Origin: an uncultured Subdoligranulum sp.
GTDB lineage: Bacteria; Bacillota_A; Clostridia; Oscillospirales; Ruminococcaceae
Length of the DNA: 9,271 nucleotides
Reading direction: 5' to 3'
NCBI GenBank assembly: GCA_900772715.1
Contig: CAAGRN010000284.1
Coordinates: forward strand, 1 to 9,271
The position numbers and the translations under genes were made by a program. A model generated the notes under the pieces. The model saw only the letters and a program-made list of their open reading frames with translations, was not told the DNA's origin and did no database searches. Shown piece after piece: positions 6,491 through 9,271 of this stretch (position 1 is its first letter; every line of letters begins with the position of its first letter).

Positions 6491-6691
6491 ATAAAGAATA
6501 AATAATAAATTCAGACCGTCAAAAAACCAACGGGGAGATTGCGAACCTTCGGCTGGTTTGTAGGGAACGGTCTTGACCGTTCCGTGCCGCCTTGCCGGAA
6601 GTACAATTTAACGTGATACCGCGCGTAATTCGGCACGATTTTATGCGCTGCGCGCGGTCATCTGATTTATTATTTATTCTTTTTTCTTTAT
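6491..6691. repeat. MITE-like element between uxaB and uxaA
   Basis: Most of the 245-base uxaB-uxaA gap is bounded by AT-rich terminal inverted repeats. The left arm (6493-6515) includes AATAAATAATAAATTCAGA and the right arm (6661-6682) includes TCTGATTTATTATTTATT; they pair over 22 positions with one extra base on the left. Both outer ends then read ATAAAGAA outward-in, the right arm carrying a 6-7 base insertion. The interior is structured: AAACCA/TGGTTT (6524-6529/6554-6559), a perfect 9-bp palindrome (6564-6583), CGTGCCG/CGGCACG (6583-6589/6631-6637) and ACCGCGCG/CGCGCGGT (6618-6625/6651-6658). It has no coding capacity and no clear target-site duplication. The uxaA ribosome binding site lies just to its right. 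Confidence 0.6.
6564..6583. repeat. Perfect palindrome inside the MITE-like element
   Basis: GGAACGGTC-TT-GACCGTTCC, two 9-base arms around TT, preceded by GTA. The block TTCGGCTGGTTTGTAGG just upstream followed by a GC-rich palindrome resembles short interspersed repeats I associate with clostridial gut genomes; this recollection is not verified. There is no T-tract, so a terminator role is doubtful. Confidence 0.6.
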
Positions 6692-6714
6692 CATAAAAAA
6701 GTAAGGAGTTCCCT

Positions 6715-8199
6715 ATGCCCATTGCCATCAAAATCAACCCCGCCGACAACGTGGTCGTGGCGCTGCATCCCATCGCCAAGGGTACCGCTGTTCCGGTGGA
6801 AAACACCACCGTCACCGCTGTAGAGGACATCCCCCAAGGTCACAAGATGGCGATCGCGCCCATCAAGACCGGCGAAAACGTCATCAAGTACGGCTTTCCC
6901 ATCGGTCACGCCACGGCGGATGCCGTACCCGGCACTTGGATGCACACCCACAACATCAAGACCAACCTCTCCGGCGAGATCGAGTACAGCTACCACCCCG
7001 ATGTTCACCCGCTGACCCCCGCCCCCGCCGAAACCTTTATGGGCTACCGCCGCAAGGACGGGCGCGCCGCCATCCGCAACGAGATCTGGATCATCCCCAC
7101 CGTCGGCTGCGTCAATGACTGCGCCAAGGCGCTGGTGCGCGACAATCAGGATCTGGTCAGCGGCTCCATCGACGGGCTGTACACCTTTACCCACCCGTTC
7201 GGCTGCTCCCAGACCGGACACGACCACGCCCAGACCCGCAAGCTGCTGGCTGCCCTGACCCGCCACCCCAACGCGGGCGCGGTGCTGGTGCTGAGCCTTG
7301 GCTGCGAAAACCTGACCCACGACCAGTTCTTGGCGGAGCTGGGTGCGTATGACCCCGACCGCGTCAAGTTCCTGACCTGCCAGGATGTCGAGGACGAACT
7401 GACGGCAGGACGCGAAATTTTGAAAGAGCTGGCTGCCTACGCCGGGCAGTTTAAGCGCGAAGAAATCCCCGCCAGCGAGCTGGTGGTCGGTATGAAGTGC
7501 GGCGGCTCGGACGGCTTGTCCGGCATTACCGCCAACCCCACCATTGGTCGTTTCAGCGATATGCTGTGCGCCCGCGGAGGCTCCACCGTGCTGACCGAGG
7601 TGCCGGAAATGTTCGGTGCCGAGGGCTTCCTGATGAACCGCTGCCAGAACGAGCAGGTGTTTGACAAGGCGGTCAGGATGATCAACGGCTTTAAAGAGTA
7701 CTTTATCAGCCACAACGAGGTCGTCTACGACAACCCCAGCCCTGGCAACAAGCAGGGCGGCATCACCACGCTGGAGGATAAGTCCTGCGGCTGCGTGCAA
7801 AAGGGCGGCTCTGCGCCCATTATGGACGTCATCGACTACGGCGAGCCTGTCACCACCAAGGGCTTGAATATGCTGTACGGTCCCGGCAACGACTTGGTTT
7901 CCGCTACCGCGCTGACCGCCGCCGGTGCGCATATGGTGCTGTTCAGCACCGGGCGCGGCACGCCGTTCGGCGCACCCGCTCCCACGCTGAAGATCGCCAC
8001 CAACAGCCAGCTGGCAGAAAAGAAAAAGACCTGGATCGACTTCAACGCCGGTGTTGTGGCGGACGGTGTCTGCACCTTGGACGAGGCGGGCGCCGACCTG
8101 TACCGCTTGGTGCTGGACGTGGCAAGCGGCAAAAAGACCAAGGCGGAGGAAAAGGGCTTCCGTGAAATTTCCATCTTCAAGGACGGCGTTGTGCTGTAA
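6715..8199 (+). CDS. uxaA: Altronate dehydratase
   Basis: A 494-residue cytosolic, iron-dependent dehydratase converting D-altronate to 2-keto-3-deoxy-D-gluconate. An N-terminal SAF domain (about 1-85: MPIAIKINPADNVVVAL, GENVIKYGFPIGHAT, WMHTHNIKTNL) is fused to the UxaA catalytic domain. That domain starts at GYRRKDGRAAIRNEIWIIPT (110-129) and continues through GCVNDC (131-136), FGCSQTGHDH (162-171), GCENLTHDQF (196-205), MKCGGSDGLSG (260-270), GGSTVLTEVPEMFGAEG (288-304) and SCGCVQKGG (357-365). The conserved cysteines and histidines are candidates for metal binding. Length is that of full two-domain altronate dehydratases. The start has TAAGGAG about 8 bases upstream. It lies 245 bases after uxaB, across the MITE-like element, and 18 bases before the epimerase gene, so it is probably cotranscribed with both. 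No separate promoter could be assigned confidently. Confidence 0.96.
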   Translation: MPIAIKINPADNVVVALHPIAKGTAVPVENTTVTAVEDIPQGHKMAIAPIKTGENVIKYGFPIGHATADAVPGTWMHTHNIKTNLSGEIEYSYHPDVHPLTPAPAETFMGYRRKDGRAAIRNEIWIIPTVGCVNDCAKALVRDNQDLVSGSIDGLYTFTHPFGCSQTGHDHAQTRKLLAALTRHPNAGAVLVLSLGCENLTHDQFLAELGAYDPDRVKFLTCQDVEDELTAGREILKELAAYAGQFKREEIPASELVVGMKCGGSDGLSGITANPTIGRFSDMLCARGGSTVLTEVPEMFGAEGFLMNRCQNEQVFDKAVRMINGFKEYFISHNEVVYDNPSPGNKQGGITTLEDKSCGCVQKGGSAPIMDVIDYGEPVTTKGLNMLYGPGNDLVSATALTAAGAHMVLFSTGRGTPFGAPAPTLKIATNSQLAEKKKTWIDFNAGVVADGVCTLDEAGADLYRLVLDVASGKKTKAEEKGFREISIFKDGVVL

Positions 8200-8217
8200 C
8201 AAAAAAGGAGCGCTTTT

Positions 8218-9090
8218 ATGTCTAACCTGACGTTTGGCATCTACGAAAAGTACGATGTTTCGTACAAAACTATGACTCTGACCGACGGCGAGTACGCCCT
8301 GACCATCACGCCCGAAAAGGGCGGTATGGCGACCTCCTTCACCAAAAACGGGCAGGAGTATCTCTGGCTGCGCGACAAAAACTATGAATCCACCGACCGT
8401 CCCCGCTGCGGTGTGCCGATTTTGTTCCCCAACTGTGGCAAGCCGGACGGCGGCGTGCATCACTTTGCCGGTGCCGACTACCCCATGGAGGTACACGGCT
8501 TTGCCGACCTGCTGCCGTGGCAGGTCAGCAAGGCGACCGATGCCGCCGTGGAGCTGACGCTGACGCCCAACGGGCTGACCAAGTTTGTCTACCCGTTTGA
8601 TTTCAAGCTGACCATGCGCTACACGCTGGACGGCAACCGCGCGGGGCTTGCCCTGACGGTGCAGAACACCGGCGACAAGGTGCTGCCCTACAGCGTGGGC
8701 TTCCACCCGTATTTTGCCGCCAGCAAGCTGGACAATGTCAGCTTTGCCATCGACGCTGCCACCTGCAGCGAGAACGCCAAGGGCGAGCAGCCCGCCGCGC
8801 CCGAAACCATCACCCTGACCCGCAAGCCGGGCAGTGCGGATTCCATCCGCCTTTTGACCGGTGTCAAGTCCCCCATGCGGTTGGAGGATATTGTCAGCGG
8901 ACACAAGGTCGAGGTCGCTTTTGACGAGCCGAATTTCGGCAACGGTGTGCTGTGGCAGCAGGATGCCGAAAGCTTTGTCTGCATGGAGCCGTGGAACGGC
9001 TGGGCGAACTCCGTCAACGAGCCGGGCAGGCACGAGGAGCTGAACCCCGGCGAAAGCAAGACCTTTGCGTGGAGTATTGCGATTGACTGA
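8218..9090 (+). CDS. Aldose 1-epimerase family protein (LacX-like)
   Basis: A 290-residue cytosolic protein of the galactose-mutarotase-like beta-sandwich fold. Family residues are in place: RPRCGVPILFPNCG (61-74, substrate-binding Arg63), MEVHGFA (90-96, His93), SVGFHPYF (159-166, catalytic-acid His163) and FVCMEPW (253-259, catalytic-base Glu257). These enzymes interconvert alpha and beta anomers of free sugars; the LacX/YeaD-like branch has mostly untested substrates. Its place 18 bases after uxaA suggests a role on galacturonate or another pectin-derived sugar, an inference from context. The start at 8218 is supported by AAAGGAG at 7-base spacing. The next in-frame ATG (residue 19) would match the usual family start better but has no such site, so an 18-residue N-terminal extension appears real. 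It is the last gene before a cluster of palindromic repeats. Confidence 0.9.
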   Translation: MSNLTFGIYEKYDVSYKTMTLTDGEYALTITPEKGGMATSFTKNGQEYLWLRDKNYESTDRPRCGVPILFPNCGKPDGGVHHFAGADYPMEVHGFADLLPWQVSKATDAAVELTLTPNGLTKFVYPFDFKLTMRYTLDGNRAGLALTVQNTGDKVLPYSVGFHPYFAASKLDNVSFAIDAATCSENAKGEQPAAPETITLTRKPGSADSIRLLTGVKSPMRLEDIVSGHKVEVAFDEPNFGNGVLWQQDAESFVCMEPWNGWANSVNEPGRHEELNPGESKTFAWSIAID

Positions 9091-9101
9091 GCGTACTTTA
9101 T

Positions 9102-9131
9102 GTACTTTCTTTGGACGCCCAAAGAAAGTAC
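9102..9131. repeat. 13-bp perfect inverted repeat after the epimerase gene
   Basis: GTACTTTCTTTGG (9102-9114) and CCAAAGAAAGTAC (9119-9131) pair perfectly around ACGC. The right half is echoed directly, CCAAAGAAAG at 9119-9128 and 9131-9140, and the left half has an echo GTACTTT at 9093-9099. Being 12 bases past the stop codon it could end or protect the operon transcript, but it lacks a U-tract. It looks like a dispersed intergenic repeat. Confidence 0.7.
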
Positions 9132-9155
9132 CAAAGAAAGGCGCCGCTGAAAATG

Positions 9156-9202
9156 GCTTCCCCCTTTGGGGGAAGCTGTCACCGCAGGTGACTGATGAGG
9201 GG
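9156..9202. repeat. Double-hairpin interspersed repeat
   Basis: Two adjacent palindromes: GCTTCCCCC-TTT-GGGGGAAGC (9156-9176) and GTCACC-GCA-GGTGAC (9178-9192), followed by TGATGAGGGG. This arrangement matches a short palindromic repeat I recall as abundant between genes in Faecalibacterium-like and other clostridial genomes. The copy number has not been checked; only one copy is in the window. Confidence 0.7.
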
Positions 9203-9230
9203 AAAATTTGCGGCGGTTGCCCATTTTCCC
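9200..9230. repeat. 8-bp inverted repeat continuing the repeat cluster
   Basis: GGGAAAAT (9200-9207) pairs with ATTTTCCC (9223-9230) around a 15-base GC-rich loop. It abuts the double-hairpin repeat and probably belongs to the same composite element. Confidence 0.45.
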
Positions 9231-9234
9231 GGCG

Positions 9235-9253
9235 GGGTGGGGTCACCCCACCC
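9235..9253. repeat. Perfect GC-rich palindrome near the window end
   Basis: GGGTGGGGT-C-ACCCCACCC, 9-base arms around a single C, followed by TACGGGG and an AT-rich tail (TAATAAAATTA). It is the last palindrome of the cluster. Its centre is too tight for an ideal RNA hairpin, though a smaller loop-containing stem is possible. Confidence 0.6.
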
Positions 9254-9271
9254 TACGGGGTAATAAAATTA

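Noticed and set aside
9102..9131. Rho-independent terminator for the uxa operon
   Set aside because: The stem is strong but AT-rich at its base and no U-tract follows, so it is listed as a repeat.
6691..9246. 851-residue open frame on the minus strand
   Set aside because: It lies antisense to uxaA and the epimerase gene, both strongly supported. Its translation is low-complexity Gly/Ala/Val/His-rich without recognisable domains, as expected from the complement of GC-rich codons.
1..9271. CRISPR array, tRNA/rRNA gene, insertion sequence, phage or defence genes
   Set aside because: No regularly spaced direct repeats, no recognisable RNA gene and no transposase, integrase or nuclease is encoded. 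The coding content is ordinary metabolism, transport and regulation.

Overview
The window is a GC-rich chromosomal segment, probably from a gut Firmicute of the Oscillospiraceae (Faecalibacterium/Gemmiger/Subdoligranulum type). I infer this from GC-rich coding DNA, AAGGAG-type ribosome binding sites, sigma-A-like promoters in AT-richer gaps, protein families typical of Clostridia, and palindromic intergenic repeats of a kind I associate with these genomes. Genus is not proven by the sequence.

Left part (1-3136): a minus-strand pair encodes a cytidylate-kinase-like P-loop protein and a MATE efflux pump, overlapping by 4 bases. A LysR-type regulator gene is transcribed divergently from them. 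The gap between them holds two overlapping divergent promoters and a 15-bp T-N11-A palindrome near -65 of the kinase/MATE promoter, so the regulator plausibly controls that pair. A symmetric hairpin at 3099-3136 serves as a two-way terminator between lysR and uxaC, which converge on it.

Right part (3148-9090): a D-galacturonate catabolism locus. uxaC (uronate isomerase) lies on the minus strand. uxaB (tagaturonate reductase), uxaA (altronate dehydratase) and an aldose-1-epimerase-like gene lie on the plus strand. Together they take D-galacturonate to D-tagaturonate, D-altronate and then 2-keto-3-deoxygluconate (KDG), with the epimerase possibly interconverting sugar anomers. KDG kinase, KDPG aldolase, a uronate transporter and the mannonate branch (UxuA/UxuB) are not in the window.

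The 379-base uxaC-uxaB control region is the most informative non-coding stretch. It has a candidate promoter for each gene, two copies of an 18-bp GCGCA-N7-TGCGC operator-like sequence on opposite strands (17/18 identical), and a short uxaB leader whose four GGGGCAG/CTGCCCC segments can pair in two exclusive ways. The 245-base uxaB-uxaA gap is largely a ~200-bp element with AT-rich terminal inverted repeats and nested palindromes, resembling a MITE. The window ends in a cluster of palindromic repeats after the epimerase gene.

I found no convincing new defence, mobile or biosynthetic system. The novelty, if any, is in regulation and in the intergenic repeats.
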